Part shown: positions 27,843 through 36,703 of the stretch, piece by piece
Position numbering within the stretch: the first letter of the stretch is position 1
Layout: each line of letters begins with the position of its first letter
NCBI GenBank assembly: GCA_002746645.1
Contig: PDPU01000030.1
Span: forward strand, 1-64,000
Source of the DNA: Gammaproteobacteria bacterium
GTDB taxonomy: Bacteria > Pseudomonadota > Gammaproteobacteria > Granulosicoccales > Granulosicoccaceae
Direction: 5' to 3'
DNA: 64,000 nucleotides
The notes under the pieces: generated by a model
Told to the model about the DNA's origin: nothing
The model's input: the letters and a program-made list of their open reading frames with translations, nothing else
Database searches by the model: none
Position numbers and translations under genes: made by a program

Positions 27843-28760
27843 TCAATCCACCACCGGCGCCCGTTTCGTCAACGACAGTTTCTCGCGAACCGCATCCGGC
27901 CCGATCACGTGCGCGCCGAGGTTCTCGATGATGGTCACGGCCTTTTCGACAAGCTGCGCATTGGTGGCGAACACGCCCTTTTCGAGAAAGAGGTTGTCCT
28001 CGAGGCCGACACGCACGTTGCCGCCGGCGAGTACGGCGGCAGCAGCATAAGGCATCTGATCACGGCCCAGCGAGAACGCCGACCATTGCCAGTCTTCGGG
28101 AATGTTGTTGACCATGGCCATGAACGTATTGAGATCGTTCGGCGCGCCCCAGGGCACACCCATGCAGAGCTGCACGAGTGCCGGTGACTCGAGCACGCCT
28201 TCCTTCAAGAGTTCCCTTGCGAACCAGAGATGACCGGTGTCGAATGCCTCGATCTCGGGTCGCACGCCCATCTCGGTCATCATGGTGCCCATGGCGCGCA
28301 GCATGCCCGGGGTGTTGGTCATGACGTAGTCGGCTTCGGCGAAATTCATCGTGCCGCAGTCGAGCGTGCACATTTCGGGCAGGCATTCGCGCACATGCAC
28401 GACGCGCTCGCTCGCGCCGATCATGTCGGTGCCGTCTGCCTTCGGCGGCAGGGGCTGTTCGGTGGAGCCGTAGACCATGTCACCGCCCATGCCGGCGGTG
28501 AGGTTCAGTACCACGTCCACACTGGCGTCGCGAATGCGCTCGGTGACTTCACGGTAGAGCGCGGGATCACGGCTCGGCGCGCCGGTCTCGGGGTCGCGCA
28601 CGTGACAGTGCACGATGGCAGCACCGGCCCTGGCAGCGTCGATGGCACTGGCTGCGATCTGTTCGGGGTTGCGCGGCACGTGCGGCGAGCGGTCCTGGGT
28701 ACCACCGGAGCCCGTGACGGCACAGGTGATGAAGACTTCTCGATTGATGCTCAGTGGCAT
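27843..28760 (-). CDS. BKACE-family 3-dehydrocarnitine cleavage enzyme
   Basis: The 305-aa protein is of the beta-keto acid cleavage (DUF849) family, a zinc TIM barrel. Motifs are FITCAVTGSG, the metal ligands in VHCHVRDPETG (His51, His53), VVLNLTAGMGG, LPPKADG and MGVPWGAPND. In carnitine degradation this enzyme condenses 3-dehydrocarnitine with acetyl-CoA to give betainyl-CoA and acetoacetate. That matches the flanking carnitine dehydrogenase-thioesterase fusion and the CdhR-like regulator. Substrate assignment rests on this context. Confidence 0.9.
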   Translation of the reverse strand: MPLSINREVFITCAVTGSGGTQDRSPHVPRNPEQIAASAIDAARAGAAIVHCHVRDPETGAPSRDPALYREVTERIRDASVDVVLNLTAGMGGDMVYGSTEQPLPPKADGTDMIGASERVVHVRECLPEMCTLDCGTMNFAEADYVMTNTPGMLRAMGTMMTEMGVRPEIEAFDTGHLWFARELLKEGVLESPALVQLCMGVPWGAPNDLNTFMAMVNNIPEDWQWSAFSLGRDQMPYAAAAVLAGGNVRVGLEDNLFLEKGVFATNAQLVEKAVTIIENLGAHVIGPDAVREKLSLTKRAPVVD

Positions 28761-28789
28761 GGCGATCTCTCCTCGAGTGAATCGGTTGT

Positions 28790-29620
28790 TCAGCGGCCCT
28801 TCCAGACCGGATCACGCTTCTCGGCGAAGGCACGTGCGCCTTCGAGCTGGTCTTCCGAACGATAGAGCTTCTCCACCGTTGCAAACTGGCTTCCGGTGAT
28901 GCGGTTCAGGGCGTCCTGGAATTTCATGTCTTCCGCTTCGCGTACCACTTCCTTGATCGCGGCGAACACGAGCGGCGGGCCGGCGGCGAGCTCGTCGGCC
29001 AGGGCGCGTGCTTCGTCGATGAGCGAATCCCGCGGTACCACACGGTTGACGAGCCCCCAGCGCGCAGCCTCTTCGGCATCGAACCAGCGGCCGGTGAGCA
29101 GCAGTTCCATGGCGATGTGATAAGGAATGCGTTTCGGAAGCTTGATCGACGCGGCGTCAGCCACGGTACCTGAACGAATTTCCGGTAGTGCGAAGGTGGC
29201 GCTGTCGGCCGCGAGGATGATGTCGGCACAGAGTGCGAACTCGAGCCCGCCGCCACAGCAGATGCCGTTGACCGCGCAGATCACGGGCTTGTTCAGACCA
29301 CGAAGTTCCTGCAGGCCGGCAAAGCCCCCCACGCCGTAGTCGCCATCGACGGCATCGCCCTCGGCAGCGGCCTTCAGATCCCAGCCCGGACAGAAGAACT
29401 TCTCGCCCGCCGCGGTAACGAGAGCCACGCGCATCTCGTGGTCATCACGAAACGCGGTGAAGGCATCACCCATGATGCGGCTCGTGGCGAGATCGATGGC
29501 ATTGGCCCCGGGCCGGTCGAGCGTCAGCTCGAACACGGCACCGCGGCAATGGATTCTGATCGGACTGTCCGGCTCGTTGTAACGAGCATAGCGCTCGGGT
29601 GTGTTGTGCGTGTCGCTCAT
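28790..29620 (-). CDS. Enoyl-CoA hydratase, CaiD-like (crotonobetainyl-CoA hydratase)
   Basis: The 276-aa crotonase-fold protein has LTLDRPGANAID, the oxyanion-hole segments FFCPGWDLKAAAEG and VNGICCGGGLEFALCADIILA, and a catalytic-loop ALPEIRSGTVADAASIKLPKR. The GW-D-LKAA and GGG-EFAL pattern is that of carnitinyl-CoA dehydratases. By context it hydrates crotonobetainyl-CoA to L-carnitinyl-CoA (or the reverse). It overlaps the CoA ligase gene by four bases and is 29 bp from the BKACE gene, so it is part of one operon. Confidence 0.88.
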   Translation of the reverse strand: MSDTHNTPERYARYNEPDSPIRIHCRGAVFELTLDRPGANAIDLATSRIMGDAFTAFRDDHEMRVALVTAAGEKFFCPGWDLKAAAEGDAVDGDYGVGGFAGLQELRGLNKPVICAVNGICCGGGLEFALCADIILAADSATFALPEIRSGTVADAASIKLPKRIPYHIAMELLLTGRWFDAEEAARWGLVNRVVPRDSLIDEARALADELAAGPPLVFAAIKEVVREAEDMKFQDALNRITGSQFATVEKLYRSEDQLEGARAFAEKRDPVWKGR

Positions 29621-31752
29621 GTGTCACTCACTCCTGTTGTGTCGCCGTTGCTCAAGAGACCGGGCAAGGCATCCGCTCTCACCCGCAGCAAGGCATCGAC
29701 CGCGGTTGCCGAATCGGTGCCGCAGACCAGCGGGTTCACTTCCAGTTCCACGATGTCGTCGCGGTGTCGTTCGACCAGCGACTGCATTGCCAGCACCGCA
29801 TCGACGACCGCATCGATGTCGGCACCGTCCGCTCCACGATAACCCCACAATACCGGTGCAAGACGCAGTTCGCCAAGCGCCGCGCGAACATCAGCGGCGC
29901 TGACGGGCAGGAGCCGCGTGACGCGATCGGCCAGCAGTTCGGTCTGCGTACCACCGGCGGCCAGGGTCAGTACAAAGCCGTGTGCCGCATCGCGCACGAT
30001 GCCCACCAGCAGTTCGAACACGCTGCCCCTGATCATGCGTTCGAGCAGATAGCTTTCGCCCGGGATGCGTTCGGCAGCGTGGCGCACGGCATCATCGGAA
30101 GCGAGGTCGAGGTGCACGGCGCCGGCTTCGCTCTTGTGTGCATGGCCGAGACCCTTGACCACCACGGGGTAACCCAGGGTGTCTGCCGTCCGCACGAGAG
30201 CGTCGACACCTTCGACCGCAACCGGTGAAGGAATGTCAAGACCACGATCCGCGAGCAGCGCCTTCGCGGTGGCTTCATCGGCCGATACAATCCCGTCCCC
30301 GATCACGGTCACGTCCGTTTGCGCGCAGGGCACGAGCAAAGGCAGTGGTGAAGGCACCGCGGAGCCCAGAGCGGCACAGATGTCGATGGCCTGAAGCGCG
30401 TCGTTGATGCCGGCAAGCGGCAACACGCCTGCCGACATCAGTCGCGCGGCCGTGTCCTCGGGAAGGGTCTCGGGCAACGATGCCAGCAACGCGATAGGGG
30501 TGGCCGACGCTGTCGCCGCCACGATGATCGCGCCGATCACCACGTCCCAGTCGCGCGGATCGCAGCGATCGCTCCTCGGCAGATCGAGAACCACGATGGA
30601 CAGACCGAGCGGCGCATCGGCCATGGCGCGATAGACACCCTGCATGGCCGCAGCATCACCCCAGATGTAGGTGTGGTAGTCGAGTGGATTGGCCAGGGCA
30701 ACACGCGAACCGAGCGTTTCCTTCAGCGCGCGCGTCTGCCCTGCGTTCAGCGGCGGAAATACAAGGTCTGTCCCTATTGCCGCGTCGGCCACGAGGCTGG
30801 CCTCGCCACCGGAACACGACGAACAACCGATGGCATGACTCTCGAGTGGGCCGACGAGGTGCAGGATCTTGAGTGTTTCGAGCATCACCGACAGCGAATC
30901 CACACGCGCCACCCCGAGGCGCGCACACAATGCGTCGGCACCGGCATCGGATCCGGCCAGGGAAGCGGTGTGCGAAACGGTGGCGGCCTGCGACTGCGGC
31001 GAGCGGCCGGCCTTCAGCATGACGATGCGCTTGCCACACCGGCAGGCCTTTCGCGCCACGCGCTCGAAGGCCCGAAGCTCATCGATACCCTCGACGTACA
31101 GACCGATGGCTGTCACTCGCGGGTCGTCGAGCAGTGTATCCGCAAGATCCGAAATGCCGATCCGTGCCTGGTTCCCGACCGTCACCACATAGGCAAGCGG
31201 CAAGGCCCGACGCTGCATGGTGAGGTTGATGGCGATGTTCGAGGACTGCATCAGCAGTGCCACACCCGATTCCGTGCGCACCGCACCGTGCTCGTCCGGC
31301 CAGAGCGCCACACCATCGAGACAGTTCAGCACACCGTAGCAGTTGGGCCCGAGAATCGGCATCTCGCCCGCGGCGTCGAGGAGCCTTGCCTGACGTTCGC
31401 CGCTGCTGCCATCTTCGGCTTCGGCTTCGAGAAAACCCGAGGCGAAACAGATGGCACCGCCCGCGCCCAGTGCCGACAGCTCGGCCACGATACCGATGGT
31501 GGCATCACGGTTGGTGCCGATGAACACCGCATCCGGCGCTTCGGGCAACTCGCCGACCGACGGTACCGTCGGTACGCCGGCGATGTCGGTTCGCGTGGGA
31601 TGCACGGCATGCAGCCTGCCGGCGAAGCCGAAGCATCGGCACTGCTCGATCAGCCGACGGCACCAGACACCGCCACCGACCACGGCAACCGACTGCGGAC
31701 GCAGCAGACGCTCCAGACGACCCTTGCCGAGTGGCTCGATCATGGCAGACAC
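29617..31752 (-). CDS. ADP-forming acyl-CoA synthetase (fused alpha-beta type)
   Basis: The 711-aa protein has a CoA-binding domain (LLRPQSVAVVGGG, GPNCYGVLNC) and a succinyl-CoA-ligase-type domain. The phospho-His loop is SHTASLAGSDAGADAL. A C-terminal ATP-grasp domain follows (YPVVVKGLGHAHKSEAGAVHLDL, ELEVNPLVC). It forms an acyl-CoA while converting ATP to ADP and is reversible. In this operon the likely substrates are gamma-butyrobetaine, crotonobetaine or carnitine, replacing the AMP-forming CaiC or the CoA-transferase CaiB of other bacteria. The family is clear; the substrate is inferred. Confidence 0.85.
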   Translation of the reverse strand: MSAMIEPLGKGRLERLLRPQSVAVVGGGVWCRRLIEQCRCFGFAGRLHAVHPTRTDIAGVPTVPSVGELPEAPDAVFIGTNRDATIGIVAELSALGAGGAICFASGFLEAEAEDGSSGERQARLLDAAGEMPILGPNCYGVLNCLDGVALWPDEHGAVRTESGVALLMQSSNIAINLTMQRRALPLAYVVTVGNQARIGISDLADTLLDDPRVTAIGLYVEGIDELRAFERVARKACRCGKRIVMLKAGRSPQSQAATVSHTASLAGSDAGADALCARLGVARVDSLSVMLETLKILHLVGPLESHAIGCSSCSGGEASLVADAAIGTDLVFPPLNAGQTRALKETLGSRVALANPLDYHTYIWGDAAAMQGVYRAMADAPLGLSIVVLDLPRSDRCDPRDWDVVIGAIIVAATASATPIALLASLPETLPEDTAARLMSAGVLPLAGINDALQAIDICAALGSAVPSPLPLLVPCAQTDVTVIGDGIVSADEATAKALLADRGLDIPSPVAVEGVDALVRTADTLGYPVVVKGLGHAHKSEAGAVHLDLASDDAVRHAAERIPGESYLLERMIRGSVFELLVGIVRDAAHGFVLTLAAGGTQTELLADRVTRLLPVSAADVRAALGELRLAPVLWGYRGADGADIDAVVDAVLAMQSLVERHRDDIVELEVNPLVCGTDSATAVDALLRVRADALPGLLSNGDTTGVSDT

Positions 31753-31791
31753 CTGTCGGGGGTCACCACGGGAATCGGCGAGCGTGGCGGA

Positions 31792-32952
31792 TCACGCACC
31801 CAGTGGCCGGAACAGTTCACGGCTGATGATGTGCCGCTGGATTTCGCTGGTGCCGTCCCAGATGCGCTCGACGCGCGCGTCGCGCCAGAAGCGCTCGATG
31901 GGGAAATCGTCCATCAGACCCATGCCACCATGAATCTGCAGCGTGGTGTCGGTCACGCGCGCCAGCATCTCGGTGGCGTAGACCTTGGCCGACGCGATCT
32001 CGCGATTGGCGGGGAGTCCTTCATCGAGCCGCCAGGCAGCGGCAAGCGTCAGCCAGTCAGCAGCGTCGATCTCGGTGATCATGTCGGCGACCTGAAAACT
32101 CACGCCCTGGAACTTCGCGATCTGCTGACCGAACTGCCTGCGCTCGGCCGCGTAGGCCACCGCCATGTCGAAGCAGCGGCGCGCACGACCGACACACGTT
32201 GCCGCAACCGTCAGACGTGAGGCATAGAGCCATTCGTTCATGACCGCGAAACCGCCATCGACTTCGCCAAGCACCTGCGCATCGGGGAGGCGGCACTGAT
32301 CGAAATAGAGGATATGGTTCCTGTAGCCGCGGTGCGAAACCGACCGGTAACCTTCGCGGACCTCGAAACCGGGTGTGTCACGATCGACGAGGAAGCAGGT
32401 GATGCGCTTCTTCGGACCTTTCGGGGTGTCATCAACGCCGGTGGCGACGCAGACGATGAAGAAATCCGCATGTTCGGCACCGGAGATGAAGTGCTTCGAG
32501 CCGTTCACGACCCAGTCCCCACCCGCGCGCGTTGCGGTGCATTTCATGCCGCGAACGTCCGAGCCCGCGTCGGGTTCGCTCATCGCCAGCGCATCGCTCT
32601 TCTCGCCGCGCACGGCGGGCAGGAGATAGCGCTCGCGCTGCTCGTCGTTGCAGGCCATGAGGATGTTCTGCGGGCGCCCGAAGAAGTGCGTCAGTGCGAG
32701 CGAGCCGCGACCGAGTTCCCGCTCCACGAGCGTGAAGTCCAGATGCGAAAGACCGGCGCCGCCGACGTCCTCGGGGAAGTTGCATGCGTAGAAGCCGAGG
32801 TCGATCACCTTCTGCCTGATCTCTTCACCGAGTCCCTCGGGTACCTGTCCGCTCTGCTCGACTTCCTGCTCGTGCGGGTAGATCTCGTTCTCGACGAACT
32901 GCCGCACGGTGGCGACGATCATTTCCTGTTCTTCCGACAATCCGAACTGCAT
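31792..32952 (-). CDS. Acyl-CoA dehydrogenase, CaiA-like (butyrobetainyl-CoA type)
   Basis: The 386-aa flavoprotein has the N-terminal helical domain (MQFGLSEEQEMIVATVRQFV), the FAD-binding strand ALAMSEPDAGSDVRGMKC, VNGSKHFISGAEHAD, and the C-terminal QIHGGMGLMDDFPIERFWRDAR...DGTSEIQ. The start at 32952 has GGAGGAG upstream; a longer frame starts inside the regulator leader. It is the first gene of the carnitine operon, divergent from the CdhR-like gene. By context it oxidises gamma-butyrobetainyl-CoA to crotonobetainyl-CoA, feeding the CaiD-like hydratase. Confidence 0.88.
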   Translation of the reverse strand: MQFGLSEEQEMIVATVRQFVENEIYPHEQEVEQSGQVPEGLGEEIRQKVIDLGFYACNFPEDVGGAGLSHLDFTLVERELGRGSLALTHFFGRPQNILMACNDEQRERYLLPAVRGEKSDALAMSEPDAGSDVRGMKCTATRAGGDWVVNGSKHFISGAEHADFFIVCVATGVDDTPKGPKKRITCFLVDRDTPGFEVREGYRSVSHRGYRNHILYFDQCRLPDAQVLGEVDGGFAVMNEWLYASRLTVAATCVGRARRCFDMAVAYAAERRQFGQQIAKFQGVSFQVADMITEIDAADWLTLAAAWRLDEGLPANREIASAKVYATEMLARVTDTTLQIHGGMGLMDDFPIERFWRDARVERIWDGTSEIQRHIISRELFRPLGA

Positions 32953-33081
32953 GTGGCGTACTCCTCCGGGATGGGCGAGCAACCCGCCGGACCTGTGGCG
33001 AGCGACCTTCGCAAACGGCAAGCCCGGCACCTCGGCAGGGACAGGCATGCCTTGAATCATCAGGCACCTTGCGGGGTTTCG

Positions 33082-33114
33082 CCATGCAGAGTTAGACTGA
33101 ATCCATGCAGGGTT
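33082..33114. promoter_or_regulatory. Direct repeats spaced by two helical turns, candidate CdhR operator
   Basis: CCATGCAGAGTT (33082-33093) and CCATGCAGGGTT (33103-33114) are direct repeats starting exactly 21 bp apart. They lie in the divergent gap between the acyl-CoA dehydrogenase and the AraC-type regulator genes. Same-face direct repeats are the usual operator form for AraC-family proteins. Confidence 0.6.
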
Positions 33115-33153
33115 GGTCCATGACCCGCACCACACCCATCGTCAGGATCGCGC

Positions 33154-34146
33154 ATGACAGGGAACTCCAGTACTGCCGGCAAACCACGAACGTCAGCGGT
33201 ACTGCTGTTCGACAACTTCTCCAACCACTGTCTCGCCAATACCATCGAGCCGTTGCGTGCCGCCAACCAGTATGCCGGCGAAACGCTCTACGACTGGCAG
33301 ATCATCGGTCTCGAGCGCGGCGTGGTGCACTCCTCGAGCGGGCTGCCGGTGCAGGCATCGCAGGCACTGCGCGAACACCCGGGCGGCGACTACCTCATGC
33401 TGATGCCGAGCTACGGCTTCGAGGAATACACGCAGCGCGGCCCCTTGCAGGCCATACGCTCGGCCGCAACACGATTCGAACATCTCGTCGGCATGGACGC
33501 GGGCGCGTGGCTGCTCGCCGCCGCGGGGCTTCTCGATCGTCATCGCGCGACCATTCACCGCGACGAATTCCTGCGCTTTCGCGAGCGGTTTCCCGAGGTG
33601 GACGTGGTCGCGGACCGTTACGTCATCGATCGCAGGCGCCTGAGCTGCGGCGGCGTGGTCACGGCACTGGAACTGGTGCTGGCACTGATCGAGGCGCACC
33701 ATGGTGCCATGCTCCGCCTGCAGATCGCGTCGCTGTTCATGCTCGGCGAAGCCCCGAGCGATGCCCTGTCGTCAGCACGGCAACGCTACAATCGACATCA
33801 GATGATCGACAATGCCGTCGCCTGCATGCACCGCCATCTCGAAGAACCGCTGCCGATCGGGGCAATTGCCGCCGAACTCGGACTTCGCCAGCGTCAGCTT
33901 GAAACTCTCTTCGGCGAGCGCGTCGGCAGAACACCACAACAGGTATACAAGCACCTGCGCCTGCTTGAAGTCAGGCGGCTTCTCGAAGCCAGCAACGAGA
34001 GCATTACCACCATCGCACTGCGCTGCGGCTACAGCAATGCCAGCGCCATGACACGCGCGTTTCGGCAGGCATTCGGGATGGCGCCCCGAGAGCTGCGGCG
34101 CGACAACAACGGATTTCACCGACATGAACAACGCACCAGACCTTGA
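33154..34146 (+). CDS. GlxA/CdhR-type AraC-family carnitine regulator
   Basis: The 330-aa regulator has an N-terminal class I amidotransferase-like (DJ-1/PfpI) ligand domain (residues 18-190) and a C-terminal AraC HTH domain (about 220-320: LRQRQLETLFGERVGRTPQQVY and ITTIALRCGYSNASAMTRAFRQAFG). The nucleophile-elbow position reads GMDAGAW, without Cys, so it senses rather than catalyses. Its divergent position next to a carnitine operon fits CdhR of Pseudomonas, which activates carnitine catabolism. The 21-bp-spaced repeats upstream are its likely site. Confidence 0.87.
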   Translation: MTGNSSTAGKPRTSAVLLFDNFSNHCLANTIEPLRAANQYAGETLYDWQIIGLERGVVHSSSGLPVQASQALREHPGGDYLMLMPSYGFEEYTQRGPLQAIRSAATRFEHLVGMDAGAWLLAAAGLLDRHRATIHRDEFLRFRERFPEVDVVADRYVIDRRRLSCGGVVTALELVLALIEAHHGAMLRLQIASLFMLGEAPSDALSSARQRYNRHQMIDNAVACMHRHLEEPLPIGAIAAELGLRQRQLETLFGERVGRTPQQVYKHLRLLEVRRLLEASNESITTIALRCGYSNASAMTRAFRQAFGMAPRELRRDNNGFHRHEQRTRP

Positions 34147-35389
34147 CCTCGACCTCGTCCGACAGCAGTTCCCCGCCTTCGACGAACCTTCTCTGGAAGG
34201 CTGGTCCTTCTTCGAGAACGCTGGCGGCTCCTACGTCTGCCGTCAGGTCATCGATCGACTGACGCGGTACTACCGAGAAACCAGGGTTCAGCCCTACGGC
34301 GTCTATCCCGCATCGCAGCGCGCCGGAGAGATGATGGATGACGCGCACGAACGCCTGGCCGAGTACCTTGACGTATCGGCCGACGAGGTGCACTTCGGCC
34401 CATCGACGTCACAGAACACCTACGTGCTCGCACGGGCGCTGCGTCCGCACTGGAACGAAGGCGACGAAATCATCGTCACCGAACAGGATCACGAGGCCAA
34501 CAGCGGCGTGTGGCGCCAGCTGGCCGATACCGGCATCGTCGTGCGTGAATGGCAGGTCGAACCCGACACGGGGCTTCTCGATGTCGGCAAGCTCGATGCA
34601 ATGATCAACCTGAAGACCCGCCTGATTGCCTTCCCGCACTGTTCGAACATCGTCGGCGAGATCAATCCCGTGTCACAGATCGCCACGCGTGCTCATCGCG
34701 TCGGCGCGATCACCGTGGTCGACGGCGTGTCATACACCCCACACGGCCTGCCGGATGTCGAAGCACTCGATGCCGACGTGTATCTGTTTTCACTCTACAA
34801 GGTATACGGCCCGCATCAGGGCGTCATGGTGGTTCGCCAACCCTGGCTGGAGCGCATGCACAACCAGAGCCACTACTTCAACGCCGACGCCGGGCACAAG
34901 AAGCTCGTGCCGGCCGGACCCGATCATGCGCAGGTGGCTGCGGCTACGGGTGTCACCGAATACTTCGATCTGTTGCATCGCCATCACTACGGCGATGCCG
35001 CAACCCACCATGCCAACGCTGATGCTCGTGAGCGACTCAACCAGCGTCGTCAGGAAGTGCAGGCCTTGCTGCGCCGGCAGGAAATCCGCCTGCTCGATCC
35101 GCTCCTGTCCTGGATCAAGGACTCGGGCAGGTTCCGGCTCATCGGCTCGCACGAGGCCGGACGCCGCGCGCCTACCCTGTCGCTGCAACTCACCGGCAAC
35201 CCCCGGGATGCTGCCCGCAGACTCGCCGCACAGCGAATCATGGCGGGAGCAGGACATTTCTACGCGCCGCGGCTGCTGAAGGCCATCGGCATCGATCCCG
35301 ATCAGGGGGTGCTCAGGATATCGTTCGTCCACTACACCTCGGCCGACGACATCGCGCGGCTCCAGGAAGCGCTCGACAGCCTGCCGTAA
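34124..35389 (+). CDS. Class V aminotransferase-fold protein (cysteine desulfurase-like)
   Basis: The 421-aa PLP enzyme has FFENAGGSYVCRQV, PSTSQNTYVLARAL (phosphate-binding), an EQDHEANSG motif with the ring-stacking His123, Asp200 in VVDGVSY and the PLP lysine Lys226 in FSLYKVYGPHQG. It belongs to the cysteine-desulfurase-like group whose substrates are mostly unknown, and I see no conserved IscS-type catalytic Cys loop. It overlaps the regulator gene by 23 bp, so it is co-transcribed with the CdhR-like gene and may act on a nitrogenous compound of the same pathway. Confidence 0.82.
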   Translation: MNNAPDLDLDLVRQQFPAFDEPSLEGWSFFENAGGSYVCRQVIDRLTRYYRETRVQPYGVYPASQRAGEMMDDAHERLAEYLDVSADEVHFGPSTSQNTYVLARALRPHWNEGDEIIVTEQDHEANSGVWRQLADTGIVVREWQVEPDTGLLDVGKLDAMINLKTRLIAFPHCSNIVGEINPVSQIATRAHRVGAITVVDGVSYTPHGLPDVEALDADVYLFSLYKVYGPHQGVMVVRQPWLERMHNQSHYFNADAGHKKLVPAGPDHAQVAAATGVTEYFDLLHRHHYGDAATHHANADARERLNQRRQEVQALLRRQEIRLLDPLLSWIKDSGRFRLIGSHEAGRRAPTLSLQLTGNPRDAARRLAAQRIMAGAGHFYAPRLLKAIGIDPDQGVLRISFVHYTSADDIARLQEALDSLP

Positions 35390-35446
35390 CAGGGTAACCG
35401 CAAGGTTCCGATTCGTTGAATGCAGCGGTGCCCGGGGCGAATCGTC

Positions 35447-36592
35447 TCAGAGACAGGCTTCGATCAAGGCCCGGGTGTTCTCCGCATTCATCGGCACGGG
35501 GTTTCCTCCCGTGCTCGGATCTGCCAGGGCCGACTGCGTGAGTGCGTCGATGTCCGGGTCGATCACGCCGAGTTCGGTCAGGTTCTTCGGAATGTCGAAC
35601 AGACGATTGAGTTCACCCACGCGGTCGTAGAAGCCCTCGTAGCCGCCGTCGATGCCCAGATAGGCAGCCGCGGCATCCAGCCGCGCTTCGATGGCATCGC
35701 GGTTGAATCTCAGGCAGGGTTGCATGACCACCGCATTGGTGGTGCCATGGTGGGTATTGAACACGGCACCGATCGGGTGCGACAGCGCATGGATGGCACC
35801 GAGCCCTTTCTGGAAGGCGGTGGCTCCCATCGCGGCGGCACTCATCATGTGGGCGCGCGCTTCGAGATCATCGCCCTGCGCCCAGGCACGTGGCAGGTAT
35901 TCGTTGACAAGCCGCATGCCTTCAAGGGCAATACCCTGACTCATCGGGTGGTAGTGCGGTGAGGAAAAGGCTTCAAGGCAATGCGCGAAGGCATCCATGC
36001 CGGTTCCGGCGGTGATGAACTTCGGCATGCCTACCGTGAGTTCAGGATCGCAGATGACCACGCTCGGCAGGATCTTCGGGTGGAAGATGATCTTCTTCTC
36101 TTTCGTGGCCGTGTTGACGAGGATCGAAGCACGCCCCACTTCCGAACCGGTGCCTGCCGTGGTAGGCACGGCAACCACCGGAGCGATCCCGTCGGGGTCG
36201 GCGCGCGTCCACCAGTCATCGACGTCTTCGAAATCCCAGACCGGACGGCTCTGCCCGGACATGAACGCGAGCGCCTTGCCGAGATCGAGCGCGGAGCCAC
36301 CGCCGAAGGCAACCACGCCATCGTGGCCACCGGCACGATACACCTCGAGTCCGGCATCGACGTTCTCGCCGGAAGGGTTGGGGTCCACGTCGGCAAAGCA
36401 CGCTCGACCGAGTCCGGCCGAGTCGAGCACATCGAGTGCCCGCGTGGTGATGTCCATGTCGCGAAGTCCGCGATCGGTGACGAGCAGAGGCTTCGTCATG
36501 CCTACCGCAGCACAGGCATCGGCAAGTTCGCTGATGCGCCCGGCACCGAATCGGATGGACGTGGGGTAGTGCCAGTTGCCGACAAGTTCCAT
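35447..36592 (-). CDS. Iron-containing alcohol dehydrogenase
   Basis: The 381-aa group III alcohol dehydrogenase has the NAD-site GGGSALDLGKALA and VPTTAGTGSEVGRASI. The metal ligands lie in ITAGTGMDAFAHCLEA (Asp, His), GAIHALSHPIGA and FNTHHGTTNAV. It is the last gene of a minus-strand group with an aldehyde dehydrogenase, a glutamine-synthetase-like ligase and a TRAP transporter. In that setting it would oxidise an alcohol, perhaps a gamma-glutamylated amino alcohol, to an aldehyde. The substrate is unproven. Confidence 0.9.
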   Translation of the reverse strand: MELVGNWHYPTSIRFGAGRISELADACAAVGMTKPLLVTDRGLRDMDITTRALDVLDSAGLGRACFADVDPNPSGENVDAGLEVYRAGGHDGVVAFGGGSALDLGKALAFMSGQSRPVWDFEDVDDWWTRADPDGIAPVVAVPTTAGTGSEVGRASILVNTATKEKKIIFHPKILPSVVICDPELTVGMPKFITAGTGMDAFAHCLEAFSSPHYHPMSQGIALEGMRLVNEYLPRAWAQGDDLEARAHMMSAAAMGATAFQKGLGAIHALSHPIGAVFNTHHGTTNAVVMQPCLRFNRDAIEARLDAAAAYLGIDGGYEGFYDRVGELNRLFDIPKNLTELGVIDPDIDALTQSALADPSTGGNPVPMNAENTRALIEACL

Positions 36593-36703
36593 TACTGTAT
36601 GTCCTCTCTGGATGGAGTGATTGATTCAAGGGCCGGTCACGCACGCCGCGTGACCGCCGGTTCGGACTGACTATTCGATCAGCTGACGGTTCGGACGCCC
36701 CGA

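Noticed and set aside
30673..32220. Long plus-strand ORF (515 aa) opposite the CoA ligase and acyl-CoA dehydrogenase genes
   Set aside because: High-GC codon shadow: composition is Arg/His/Gln-rich and no motif is present, while the minus-strand proteins are complete families.
35409..35444. Terminator between the class V aminotransferase-fold gene and the iron alcohol dehydrogenase gene
   Set aside because: CGATTCG/CGAATCG can pair, but the loop is 22 bases and no T run follows, so it is too weak to list.
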